Assembly: GCA_019694355.1 (NCBI GenBank)
Contig: JAIBCB010000001.1
Location: 463,001 to 527,000 of the forward strand
Direction of reading: 5' to 3'
Length of the DNA stretch: 64,000 bases
DNA from: Pyrinomonadaceae bacterium
Lineage (GTDB): Bacteria; Acidobacteriota; Blastocatellia; Pyrinomonadales; Pyrinomonadaceae
Shown: one piece after another, positions 37,653 through 45,595 of the stretch
Layout of the letters: every line of letters begins with the position of its first letter
How positions within the stretch are numbered: position 1 is the first letter of the stretch
Made by a program: the position numbers and the translations under genes
Notes under the pieces: generated by a model
What the model saw: the letters and a program-made list of their open reading frames with translations, nothing else
Told to the model about the DNA's origin: nothing
The model's database searches: none

Positions 37653-38732
37653 TTAGCGCGTTTCGGCTCCTGCCGGTTTTTTTGTCGGTGCGGCTTCCGG
37701 TGGTTTTGTGCTTGTTGCCGGCCGTTTTGCCGGCGAAGCGGTCGTAGCCGGGGTCGAAGCAGTATTGGCCACTTTCGGCGTCGCAGGGGCAACACTCGGC
37801 TTGGGTATTGCGTTCGCTGCATCCGATCTAGGCGTTGCTGCAGTTGGCGTTACGGTTGACGGAGCAGTTGTCGCCGGTTGCGTAGTTGCGTTCTCGGTCG
37901 CGGCAGGTTCTGCCGGGACTTCACCGCTGATCGACGCATTTGCCCATATCGCAGGCAGCGTGCCCTTGTCTATCTGAAATTCAATTACACTGCGTTTTGG
38001 ATTAGCAGGAGTTGTCGGCAAGGTAATGGGCTTTCCGTTGATAGAGAGTTTGACGACCTGCGCGAGCGAGCGTGAGTAGCTCAGCTTAAGGCTTTCCTTG
38101 GGCTCAAAGGTCTCGGTAGCACCTGCCGCGATAAGCTTGCTCTCACTTCTGCCTCCATCGAGCGATGCGGTAACAGAAACGGGGTCTGTCGTTGCTGAGA
38201 ACTCGACCTTCAACGAAGCCATTTCCGGCACCGCCGGTTGAGGCGTTGCAGCCGGAACCGCCGGGTTCGCGTTCGTGTTCGCACTCGGCGACGTCGAATT
38301 CGCGACGGGTTCGGCCTCGCGATTCTTCAAATAGTTGAGGCCGAAAAGGACCGCGGCGGTGACGATCGCGAGTATTACGACGGCGGCGATAACCGTCGGG
38401 ATCATCGATCCGCCCGCACGGTCATCGGTCAAAACCTCAGGTTTATATTGTTTTGATACAGGTTCTGCGGCCTCCGGACCACCATCTGCATTGATGATGC
38501 GGGCATAATCCGCGAGAGCAGACGCCTCATCGACGCCGACGTACTTCGCAAAGGATTTAATAAAACCCTTGTTGAAAATGCCGCCCGGAAGCGTGCGATA
38601 ATCATCAACTTCGATCGCTTGAAGGTAATGCGGAGAAATTCGCGTAGCTTCGGCTACTTCGGTAATGGATATACCTCTTTCTTCGCGGGCGAGCCGCAAT
38701 TTTTCGCCAAGTGATTGTGACATTTCAGACAA
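37653..38732 (-). CDS. RodZ-like HTH membrane protein
   Basis: This 359-residue protein has an N-terminal Xre-type helix-turn-helix (about 5-75; LGEKLRLAREERGISITEVA), one membrane helix (about 110-133), a periplasmic DUF4115-like beta domain (about 165-255) and a C-terminal Ala/Pro/Thr low-complexity tail of about 85 residues. RodZ links MreB to the cell-wall machinery and sets rod shape. The low-complexity tail is longer than usual. ATG at residue 4 is an equally good start. Confidence 0.88.
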   Translation of the reverse strand: MSEMSQSLGEKLRLAREERGISITEVAEATRISPHYLQAIEVDDYRTLPGGIFNKGFIKSFAKYVGVDEASALADYARIINADGGPEAAEPVSKQYKPEVLTDDRAGGSMIPTVIAAVVILAIVTAAVLFGLNYLKNREAEPVANSTSPSANTNANPAVPAATPQPAVPEMASLKVEFSATTDPVSVTASLDGGRSESKLIAAGATETFEPKESLKLSYSRSLAQVVKLSINGKPITLPTTPANPKRSVIEFQIDKGTLPAIWANASISGEVPAEPAATENATTQPATTAPSTVTPTAATPRSDAANAIPKPSVAPATPKVANTASTPATTASPAKRPATSTKPPEAAPTKKPAGAETR

Positions 38733-38849
38733 TTGCGCCGATGGGGGATCAACCGTTCGTAAAATAAAAATTTTAAGCGGTCAGGCTTGCTATGTCAATT
38801 TGATAACCGCGCATCAACGCTTGAAGATACGGAATCTCTCGTGATAATT

Positions 38850-38878
38850 TTGGCTATCGAATCTTCGTGTTATAAAAT
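38850..38878 (+). promoter_or_regulatory. promoter of the BMC gene set
   Basis: TTGGCT and TAAAAT are 17 bases apart, a good sigma70-like match, 34 bases before the ATG of the first shell gene. A Shine-Dalgarno GAGG stands near 38899. Confidence 0.5.
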
Positions 38879-38911
38879 CCAGCTAGCTTAATTTTAAGTG
38901 AGGTACAGTCA

Positions 38912-39304
38912 ATGAGTTTAGAGGCACTCGGAATGGTCGAGACCAAGGGATTTGTCGGTGCTGTTGAGGCGGCCGATGCAATGGTCAAGGCTGCGAACGT
39001 CCAGCTGATCGGTAAAGAATATATCGGCGCCGGATACGTAACGATCTTCGTCCGCGGCGACGTCGGGGCGGTCAAGGCCGCAACTGATGCGGGTGCGGCC
39101 GCTGCACGCCGTGTCGGCGAGCTTATCAGCGTCCACGTCATCCCTCGGCCTCACTCTGAGGTCGAGCGTGTTCTGCCGAAAGGCGGTGCCGTCGGGTACA
39201 GCCCTGATGAGAAAGCCCTTCGCGGCGGCGGAAAATCTCTGACGTCGGGCGACTCGGGCTCGTCTGCGATCTCGACCGAAGGAAGCAAGAGCCGCTCGAA
39301 ATAG
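38912..39304 (+). CDS. BMC-domain shell protein, first (hexamer type)
   Basis: A 130-residue microcompartment shell protein with one BMC domain (about 3-85), so a hexamer-forming BMC-H. Hallmarks are [20 protein letters not shown], the pore segment [11 protein letters not shown] (about 36-46) and [20 protein letters not shown]. The C-terminal extension of about 40 residues is Gly/Ser/Lys-rich and unlike PduA, EutM or CcmK. It is the first gene of a compact set with an aldehyde dehydrogenase and a second shell gene. Confidence 0.96.
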   Translation: MSLEALGMVETKGFVGAVEAADAMVKAANVQLIGKEYIGAGYVTIFVRGDVGAVKAATDAGAAAARRVGELISVHVIPRPHSEVERVLPKGGAVGYSPDEKALRGGGKSLTSGDSGSSAISTEGSKSRSK

Positions 39305-39388
39305 CGTTCCTTTTTTGACCTAGTGCCCTTGTTTTCGTGTATTGGACACGCGAGGGCACCAATTCCGTGATTCTTTCCGTCTAGTTCG

Positions 39389-41125
39389 ATGGCCGATAAA
39401 GACCTTCTCGCACAACAGGAAGCTCGTGATGCGGTTGACGCGGCATTTGCGGCGTTCTCTGCCTTGGCGTCTTTCGATCAGGCGAAGGTCGATTCAATTT
39501 GCGACGCGATGGCAAAGGCGGCGTTGGCGGACTGTGCGCGGCTCGGCCAAATGGCCCACGAGGAGACGGGATACGGCAAGCCGGAAGATAAATTCGAAAA
39601 GAATCGGTTCGCCGCCGAGGACGTCTGGAATTTTTTCAAGGGCCTCAAGACCGTGGGTGTCGTCAACGACAGCAAGAGTATTGTCGAGATCGTGAGTCCA
39701 CGCGGAGTTGTAGCCGCGATCATTCCATCGACGAATCCCACGTCCACGGCGATCTTTAAGATCATCATTGCGATCAAGTCGCGGAACACGATCGTGCTGT
39801 CGCCGCATCCGGCCGCTGCGAAATGTATTGCGGAGACGACGCGAATAATGCGGGACGCAGGTATCAAGGCGGGGCTTCCTGCGGACGCGATCCGCTGCTT
39901 GACGGTTTCGACCATCGAGGGCACTGAAGCCTTGATGAAACACAAGCGGACGGCCGTTATACTCGCCACGGGCGGAACCGGACTCGTTCGCGCAGCGTAT
40001 TCTTCGGGTAAGCCCGCGTTTGGAGTCGGGCCGGGCAACGTGCCGGTGTTTATTGAGCGTTCCGCAGACTCTGCGAAGGCAGTTGCGGACATATTGACAG
40101 GCACTTGCTTTGATAACGGTACGATCTGCGCAAGCGAACAGAGCGTCGTTGTAGATGCACCGATCGAGGCTGCCGTACGGGCAGAATTCACGCGTCAAGG
40201 CGGTCATTTTTTATCGCCCGCGGAGGCCGATGCGGTCGCGAAGGTCCTACTTACACCGCAGCGAACGTTGAATCCGGGAATCGTCGGAAAGCCGGCGGAA
40301 TATATTGCAAAACTCGCGGGCGTCAGCGTGCCGGCGGGCACACGCTGCCTGCTTGCTGACTGTGGCGGAGTCGGACGCGATTTTCCGTGGTCGGTCGAGA
40401 AGCTTTCGCCGACGCTTGCGTTCTTTGTTGCGAATGGCGTCAAGGAAGGTGCTGCAAGATGCGAAGAGATACTGCGGTTCGGCGGAATGGGACACACCGC
40501 GGGAATGCACACCAAAGATCGTGAAATGGCGGTCGAATACGGCAAGCAAATGCCGGCCGCACGCGTTATCATCAATTCGCCAACTACGCATGGTGCGATC
40601 GGCTTTTCGACCGACCTTTCGCCCTCAATGACGCTCGGATGTGGGTCTTGGGGCGGCAACGTAACCTCGGACAACGTTTCGCCGCTGCACCTGATGGATG
40701 TGAAACGAGTCGCGTTTGAGACAAAGCCGATCAACTCCGCAACGCTCTCAGCGAAAGCTTCCTTGCAGGCCGCTCCGCCGGTTTCTCGTCCAAAGCCGCG
40801 ACGCGAAGAGATCGCAAAGATCGTCGATACATTCTTAAGGAATCGGCCAGAGATCGCTGCTGCAGAAGAGTCGGCAAAGCCGCTTCCGACTCCTCCGCGT
40901 CCTTCAGAGGCTCCGGAAGCACCCGCAAAAGAGACGATAATTCATCATGTTTATGCGGAACCGGTCGTTGAGAAGGGGCCGCCGCAGCCGGTCGATTTCG
41001 TGAGCGAGGACGATGTTCGAAGAGCGGTCGCTCGCGGCGAGAAGATCTACATCAACAAGAAGACGATCTTGACGCCTTCCGCCCGTGATCTTGGCGAGGA
41101 GAAAGAGGTTTTTGCACGAGTTTAG
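39389..41125 (+). CDS. microcompartment acylating aldehyde dehydrogenase
   Basis: A 578-residue CoA-acylating aldehyde dehydrogenase of the EutE/PduP/AdhE-N group, converting an aldehyde to acyl-CoA with NAD. The catalytic Cys is C247 in [13 protein letters not shown], a motif closer to AdhE than to E. coli EutE. A C-terminal extension follows residue 460: a predicted amphipathic helix ([15 protein letters not shown], 471-485) of the type that targets enzymes into BMC shells, a Pro/Ala/Glu linker, and a final module [16 protein letters not shown]...[10 protein letters not shown] (about 541-572) seen in other BMC-associated proteins. Flanking shell genes support encapsulation. No alcohol dehydrogenase, phosphotransacylase or aldehyde-generating enzyme is adjacent, so the substrate is unknown. 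Confidence 0.93.
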   Translation: MADKDLLAQQEARDAVDAAFAAFSALASFDQAKVDSICDAMAKAALADCARLGQMAHEETGYGKPEDKFEKNRFAAEDVWNFFKGLKTVGVVNDSKSIVEIVSPRGVVAAIIPSTNPTSTAIFKIIIAIKSRNTIVLSPHPAAAKCIAETTRIMRDAGIKAGLPADAIRCLTVSTIEGTEALMKHKRTAVILATGGTGLVRAAYSSGKPAFGVGPGNVPVFIERSADSAKAVADILTGTCFDNGTICASEQSVVVDAPIEAAVRAEFTRQGGHFLSPAEADAVAKVLLTPQRTLNPGIVGKPAEYIAKLAGVSVPAGTRCLLADCGGVGRDFPWSVEKLSPTLAFFVANGVKEGAARCEEILRFGGMGHTAGMHTKDREMAVEYGKQMPAARVIINSPTTHGAIGFSTDLSPSMTLGCGSWGGNVTSDNVSPLHLMDVKRVAFETKPINSATLSAKASLQAAPPVSRPKPRREEIAKIVDTFLRNRPEIAAAEESAKPLPTPPRPSEAPEAPAKETIIHHVYAEPVVEKGPPQPVDFVSEDDVRRAVARGEKIYINKKTILTPSARDLGEEKEVFARV

Positions 41126-41129
41126 ATAG

Positions 41130-41543
41130 ATGGAAGCTGTTGCCGAAAAACCGGTCTGTGCAGGATGCGGGGCAGAGGTCCGCGAAGGTACGCGCTTTTG
41201 CTACGCATGCGGGAAGCCCGTCAACGGCGTTCCTATTGAGGTGCCGTCCGAGTCGATTCCTGCTCCCGCCAAGAGCAAGCCGACGATCGCAAAGGCGGAC
41301 CTTGAGGCGGCTTTTCAGAAGGCTGAGGACGAGGCCGCGGCGGAAACAGAATCTATCGAGACAAAGAGCAGCCGTGTTCGTGCTGCGCGTGAACGTCAGG
41401 CATCGAGGGTTGCCAAGCGAAAGGCCGTTCGGTCGGAATGGGCGGAACCCGCTGATGCTTCCGGATTCGGGTTGATGATCTTCGCCGCCGCTATATTCAT
41501 CATCACCGCGATCATTGTTGTTTATCTGGAGGTCTTTAAATAG
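41130..41543 (+). CDS. tail-anchored zinc-ribbon protein of the BMC set
   Basis: A 137-residue protein with an N-terminal zinc ribbon (CAGCGAEVREGTRFCYACGK; two CxxC pairs), a charged coiled-coil-like middle and a single C-terminal membrane helix (about 112-134, GFGLMIFAAAIFIITAIIVV). It starts four bases after the dehydrogenase stop and ends touching the next small gene, so it belongs to the BMC operon. A membrane anchor or organiser for the compartment is an inference; I know no described BMC protein with this layout. Confidence 0.85.
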   Translation: MEAVAEKPVCAGCGAEVREGTRFCYACGKPVNGVPIEVPSESIPAPAKSKPTIAKADLEAAFQKAEDEAAAETESIETKSSRVRAARERQASRVAKRKAVRSEWAEPADASGFGLMIFAAAIFIITAIIVVYLEVFK

Positions 41544-41639
41544 ATGATCGCCGCGACAGTGATCGTGTTTGGCAGTATTTTTGCGGTTATGGGCATTTTT
41601 GCCCTTGTCCTTATTTTCCGAAAGAAGAGAAGCAGCTGA
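41544..41639 (+). CDS. 31-residue membrane peptide
   Basis: ATG 41544 follows the previous stop TAG directly, and GGAGG lies at 41528-41532. The 31 residues (MIAATVIVFGSIFAVMGIFA, then a short hydrophobic part and FRKKRSS) form one membrane helix with a basic cytoplasmic end. It is too short for standard gene calls but sits in frame spacing typical of an operon and 15 bases before the second shell gene. It may be part of the zinc-ribbon membrane complex. Confidence 0.6.
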   Translation: MIAATVIVFGSIFAVMGIFALVLIFRKKRSS

Positions 41640-41654
41640 TCTTTGGAGATACTT

Positions 41655-41975
41655 ATGCAGGCTTTAGGAATGGTCGAATGTTTTGGCTTGGTCGCGATGA
41701 TCGAGGCTGCGGATGCAATGGTCAAGGCCGCAAATGTAACGCTTGTCGGGTATGAGAAGATCGATGCGGGGCTTGTGACGGCGATCGTGCGAGGCGAGGT
41801 CGGTGCTGTCAAGGCAGCGGTAGATGCCGGTGCTGCGGCGGCAAGAAAGGTCGGGCAGGTAACGGCAACTCACGTCATCCCTCGCCCGCACGAGAATGTT
41901 GACGACGGAATTCCAGTTCTCGTTACGGGCGAAACCACGCGTAAGAAGATCTCGGGCTCCGTTCCTGAGCAATAA
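41655..41975 (+). CDS. BMC-domain shell protein, second (hexamer type)
   Basis: A 106-residue BMC-H shell protein from ATG 41655 (GGAG at 41645). It shares [17 protein letters not shown] and [20 protein letters not shown] with the first copy but its pore segment is [11 protein letters not shown], placing an Asp where the first copy has Gly. The C-terminal extension is short. Two hexamer types with different pores would give a mixed shell. Downstream genes are convergent VWFA proteins, so the operon ends here. Confidence 0.96.
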   Translation: MQALGMVECFGLVAMIEAADAMVKAANVTLVGYEKIDAGLVTAIVRGEVGAVKAAVDAGAAAARKVGQVTATHVIPRPHENVDDGIPVLVTGETTRKKISGSVPEQ

Positions 41976-41985
41976 CCCTCCTACT

Positions 41986-43128
41986 CTAGTTTTTCGGCAG
42001 ATTGGTAGTATTTGACGGTTTTGCAAGGCTCGGCGGACCGTTCTCATTGTCCGCAGTTCGGCCAGCACGCGTAACGGGAATACGCTTTTGGCCGTTCGGG
42101 CCGTCTGCAACGACCACCTTTATCGACCTGAACTTGCCATCCTTCCTGTCATTCGTCGGGATATAGCCAATAGAATACTGCGTTCTGAGTTCGCCTGAGA
42201 TCTGCTTGGCAATGTCAGGTAGTTCGCTCACGTCCGCCGGGAAATAGGTTTTACCGCCGCTTTCATCCGCAATTCGCTGCAGAAACGCTTTGGCCTTCTC
42301 CTGGGGGCTTTTTCGGATAATGCCGCCTTCTTTACTCAGGTCGCCCAAAAAGCCCACAACATAGATCTGAACCTCGGATTCCCGCAAAAGGTCTGTCAAC
42401 TGCTTCTCGTTGTAGTAGCTGTCTCGGTCCTCACCATCGGTCACGAGGACGATGGCACGTCGTCGGCGATCTTCCATCTTCTTCGATTCTTGATATTTGT
42501 CGACATTCTCGACGGCGAGATATACCGCGTCAATTATCGCCGTCTGGCCGCCTTCGATAAAAAGGTTGTCGAGCGAGTCCTGAAGATCTGCTTTATTGGT
42601 AGTGAAAGGCTGCTCGATCGTGATCTTATCGCGCCCGATGAACCGGACGATCTCGGTCTCGTCCTCCGGCTTGTTCTTGTCGATGAGTATTTTTCCGGCC
42701 TCGATGACCTTATCGAGTTGAGCGCGCATCGAGCCTGAGTTATCAAGCACCAATGCATAGTTGGTCGGAACCTCCGACCGCGAAAAGAAGTCGATGGTTT
42801 GCGGTACACCGTCCTCAAAGATCTTAAAGTCCTTTTCGGGGACGTCGTTTATCGTTCGATTGTTGCGGTCAACGACTCGGACATTGAGGTTAACGAGTTC
42901 CGCCTCGACCCTGATGATATCGTCGTCGGGGTTCGGAGTTGGTGTCGGTGTCGCCGTCGCCGTCGCCGTCGCCGTCGCGGTAACGACCGGCGCAGGTGTC
43001 GGCGTCGGAGTTGAAGCGCGAAGCTCGCGATCCGGCCCAGCGGCATCAGCCGACTTTGAGATAACAGCAAATATACCAACGGCCGCAACGAGTGCGGCCA
43101 CGAGAACTGTAGCTTTCAAGGCTTTCAT
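41986..43128 (-). CDS. exported VWFA-domain protein (acidobacterial type)
   Basis: A 380-residue protein from ATG 43128, with a signal/anchor (about 2-28), a Thr/Pro/Ala repeat linker (about 40-66), a beta domain with INDVPEKDFKIFEDGVPQTI, and a VWFA domain with the MIDAS motif DNSGS (about residue 135) and VTDGEDRDSYYNE. Proteins of this VWFA-related type are abundant in Acidobacteria; function unknown, probably adhesion or complex assembly outside the inner membrane. It follows its paralogue immediately, so the two form an operon. Confidence 0.88.
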   Translation of the reverse strand: MKALKATVLVAALVAAVGIFAVISKSADAAGPDRELRASTPTPTPAPVVTATATATATATPTPTPNPDDDIIRVEAELVNLNVRVVDRNNRTINDVPEKDFKIFEDGVPQTIDFFSRSEVPTNYALVLDNSGSMRAQLDKVIEAGKILIDKNKPEDETEIVRFIGRDKITIEQPFTTNKADLQDSLDNLFIEGGQTAIIDAVYLAVENVDKYQESKKMEDRRRRAIVLVTDGEDRDSYYNEKQLTDLLRESEVQIYVVGFLGDLSKEGGIIRKSPQEKAKAFLQRIADESGGKTYFPADVSELPDIAKQISGELRTQYSIGYIPTNDRKDGKFRSIKVVVADGPNGQKRIPVTRAGRTADNENGPPSLAKPSNTTNLPKN

Positions 43129-43146
43129 CAAAGGGTCTTCACTCAA

Positions 43147-44127
43147 CTATCGGTAATCCGAGGCCGGCGAAGCATAGTAGCCATCGCGAGCCCGGACAGT
43201 TAGACGCGGCAAACCTCGCGGGCGTTTGACCTTAACTTTGACCTTACGCCATTTGCCGTTCGGAACAAAATCTTTCGGCGTGTAGCCGATCGAATATTGA
43301 TGACGAAGCTCGAGCGCGATACGCTCGAATATCTCATCCATTTCGACATCTGATTCGGGGTAGAAGGACTTGCCGCCGGTCACGCCGCTGATCTCGTCGA
43401 GAAATGCCTGCCCTTGCAAACCGACCTCGCTCGCAGCGTCGTTGCGTCCCTGTATCCCGATCGAGTAAGCGACAACGTCTGATTCCTTGAGCAAACGGCG
43501 AACTTCGCCGAAGTTATAACGCGAGGCATTGTCCTGGCCGTCGCTTATAATCAGCACGGCCTTCTTCTGATGAGAGCCGCGCATCACCTTCTCGACGCCG
43601 AGATAGACCGCGTCATAAAGAGCAGTGTCCTTCTTTGGTTCGACAAGCGTCAACTTTCTCAGGACAGCTTCGCCGTCCCGGGAACGATCGAGCAGTAACT
43701 GGGCCTTATTATTGAATGCGATCAGGAAATATTCATCCATCGGATGGCTCGTCGCAATAAAGCGGGAGAGGGCATGCCGTGCTTTATTGATCTTCTCGCC
43801 GTTCATTGAACCGGAAACATCGAAGATGATCGCCAGCGACACCGGTGCATCGCTATCGCTGAAGAAGGTTATTTCCTGCTTCTCATCGTTGTCATAGACC
43901 GTGAACGCATCCTTCTTTAGTCCCGAGATATACCGGTCATAGAGGTCAGTTACGGTTGCGGTTACCGTAACGAGATCGGTCTTTACCTTAATGGTTCCAT
44001 TATCCGGAGGCGTTGGACGCGGCGTAGGGGATTGTGCCATGCCGGCGGCCGCTGAGAAGGCGACCGCAAAGAGAGAGGCAAGCAGAATCGAAAAACGAGG
44101 ATGCTCGATGCCCAAAAGTTTACGCAT
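43147..44127 (-). CDS. exported VWFA-domain protein, paralogue
   Basis: A 326-residue paralogue of the preceding protein with a signal peptide (about 1-31), the beta domain (YISGLKKDAFTVYDNDEKQE) and a VWFA domain with MIDAS motif DVSGS. It shares SIGYTPKDFVPNGKWRKVKV with the SIGYIPTNDRKDGKFRSIKV segment of its neighbour, showing recent common origin. First gene of the pair. Confidence 0.88.
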   Translation of the reverse strand: MRKLLGIEHPRFSILLASLFAVAFSAAAGMAQSPTPRPTPPDNGTIKVKTDLVTVTATVTDLYDRYISGLKKDAFTVYDNDEKQEITFFSDSDAPVSLAIIFDVSGSMNGEKINKARHALSRFIATSHPMDEYFLIAFNNKAQLLLDRSRDGEAVLRKLTLVEPKKDTALYDAVYLGVEKVMRGSHQKKAVLIISDGQDNASRYNFGEVRRLLKESDVVAYSIGIQGRNDAASEVGLQGQAFLDEISGVTGGKSFYPESDVEMDEIFERIALELRHQYSIGYTPKDFVPNGKWRKVKVKVKRPRGLPRLTVRARDGYYASPASDYR

Positions 44128-44340
44128 ACATACTCGAAAGGGACAGTTCTATTGTAGTGATTCGCGAAAATCTGTTCAATGTAAATTGTGAGATGCCGAT
44201 ATCCGCTTTAAGGTTGTTTGGCGTCCCGAATAAGATAACGGCGTGGGGACGGAACATTCCTGCTCTCTGAACGTGTTATAATTCGCCATTTAGCGTCTCA
44301 AGGCTAACGTCTGAATGCCCTTGGACGAAAAGTCCCGATT

Positions 44341-45579
44341 ATGCCTGAATTCATTTGCCGCCTGGGAACTCCATCCGGCGAAGTCGTAACAAAGATGGTC
44401 GAAGCGGTCGGTGCTTCGGAAGCCAAACTTCGGCTGGAGGCCGACGGTTTTCGGGTTTTCGCCGTTTCCTCTGCGGAGAACGGGCTTTCGTCTGTTCTCG
44501 GACTCGGCGGTTCGGGCAAGCATACAAAGGTCAGGCAGGCGGACTTCCTGCTTTTTAATCAACAGTTTTCAGCCCTTTTGAGGGCCGGCATTCCCGTGCT
44601 TCAGGCGATCGAACTTCTTAAGACACGTTCGGCGTCGGCGAGCCTTCGAACAGTACTCGCAGATGTCGAAGACCGCATCAAGAATGGTGAGCCGCTTTCA
44701 CTAGCTTTTGAAGAACAGGGGATCTTCCCGAAGATCTATACTGCGTCGATCCTTTCCGGCGAAAAAAGCGGTGCTCTGGATGACGTACTTGCCCGTTTTG
44801 TTACGTATTTAAGGCGAAGCGTAGCGATCACCCGGAAGCTGCGTGGCGCGTTGGCATATCCGGCATTCCTCCTGCTTGCGGCAACGATCATGGTGGCGTT
44901 CCTGACGCTGTACATCGTTCCGCGAATGTCGGATCTGTTTCGGAATTTGAATCAAAATCGCGAACTTCCGGTCCTGACAAGAGCCGTTGTTTACATTTCG
45001 GGCGGGATCGTCGCAAATGTTTGGTGGATCTTGCCGCTTGCCGTCATCGTCGTTCTCGGGCTTGTGTTTTGGTTTCGAACGCAAAATGGCAGGCTCCTTT
45101 TGCACAAGGCTGTGCTTCGCTTGCCGGTCGCAGGCCAGCTTGTCCGAAATATGGCCACGGCGCAGCTGTCGCGTTCGCTCTCGACGCTGCTTTCGGGCGG
45201 TATCACCGTGCCGGAATCCTGGGATATTTCGTCACAGGCGTTGAACAACCTCGAGCTCCGACGCAAGAGCCAGTCCGTGCTCCCGCTTATTCGCGAGGGC
45301 CGAGGCTTTACGGAGGCACTCGAAACCGCGAATTGGATACCGTCGCTTGGACTAGATATGATCGGTATCGGCGAACGTTCGGGCAGTTTGCGTGAGATGC
45401 TGGACGAGGTCGCGGCTTTTTATGACGCCGAGGCTGAAGTTCGGCTCGAACAGCTTACGACGCTGCTTGAACCGCTCATCCTGCTGTTTATGGCGGCCGT
45501 CGTTGTTGTTATTCTTCTTGCGATCTACTTGCCGATCATACAAATGATCTCGGCCGGGCCGTTCGGCGGCAGGCATTAA
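44341..45579 (+). CDS. gspF: type II secretion/type IV pilus inner-membrane protein (GspF/PilC)
   Basis: A 412-residue GspF/PilC platform protein: two repeats of the T2SF domain (about 75-195 and 280-400) and three membrane helices (about 170-192, 222-245, 375-400). FNQQFSALLRAGIPVLQAIE and the second-repeat LSRSLSTLLSGGITVPESWD are the family hallmarks. GspE follows 16 bases later. No secretin, pseudopilin or other T2SS gene is in the window. Confidence 0.95.
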   Translation: MPEFICRLGTPSGEVVTKMVEAVGASEAKLRLEADGFRVFAVSSAENGLSSVLGLGGSGKHTKVRQADFLLFNQQFSALLRAGIPVLQAIELLKTRSASASLRTVLADVEDRIKNGEPLSLAFEEQGIFPKIYTASILSGEKSGALDDVLARFVTYLRRSVAITRKLRGALAYPAFLLLAATIMVAFLTLYIVPRMSDLFRNLNQNRELPVLTRAVVYISGGIVANVWWILPLAVIVVLGLVFWFRTQNGRLLLHKAVLRLPVAGQLVRNMATAQLSRSLSTLLSGGITVPESWDISSQALNNLELRRKSQSVLPLIREGRGFTEALETANWIPSLGLDMIGIGERSGSLREMLDEVAAFYDAEAEVRLEQLTTLLEPLILLFMAAVVVVILLAIYLPIIQMISAGPFGGRH

Positions 45580-45595
45580 GCATCAAAGAGTTTTT

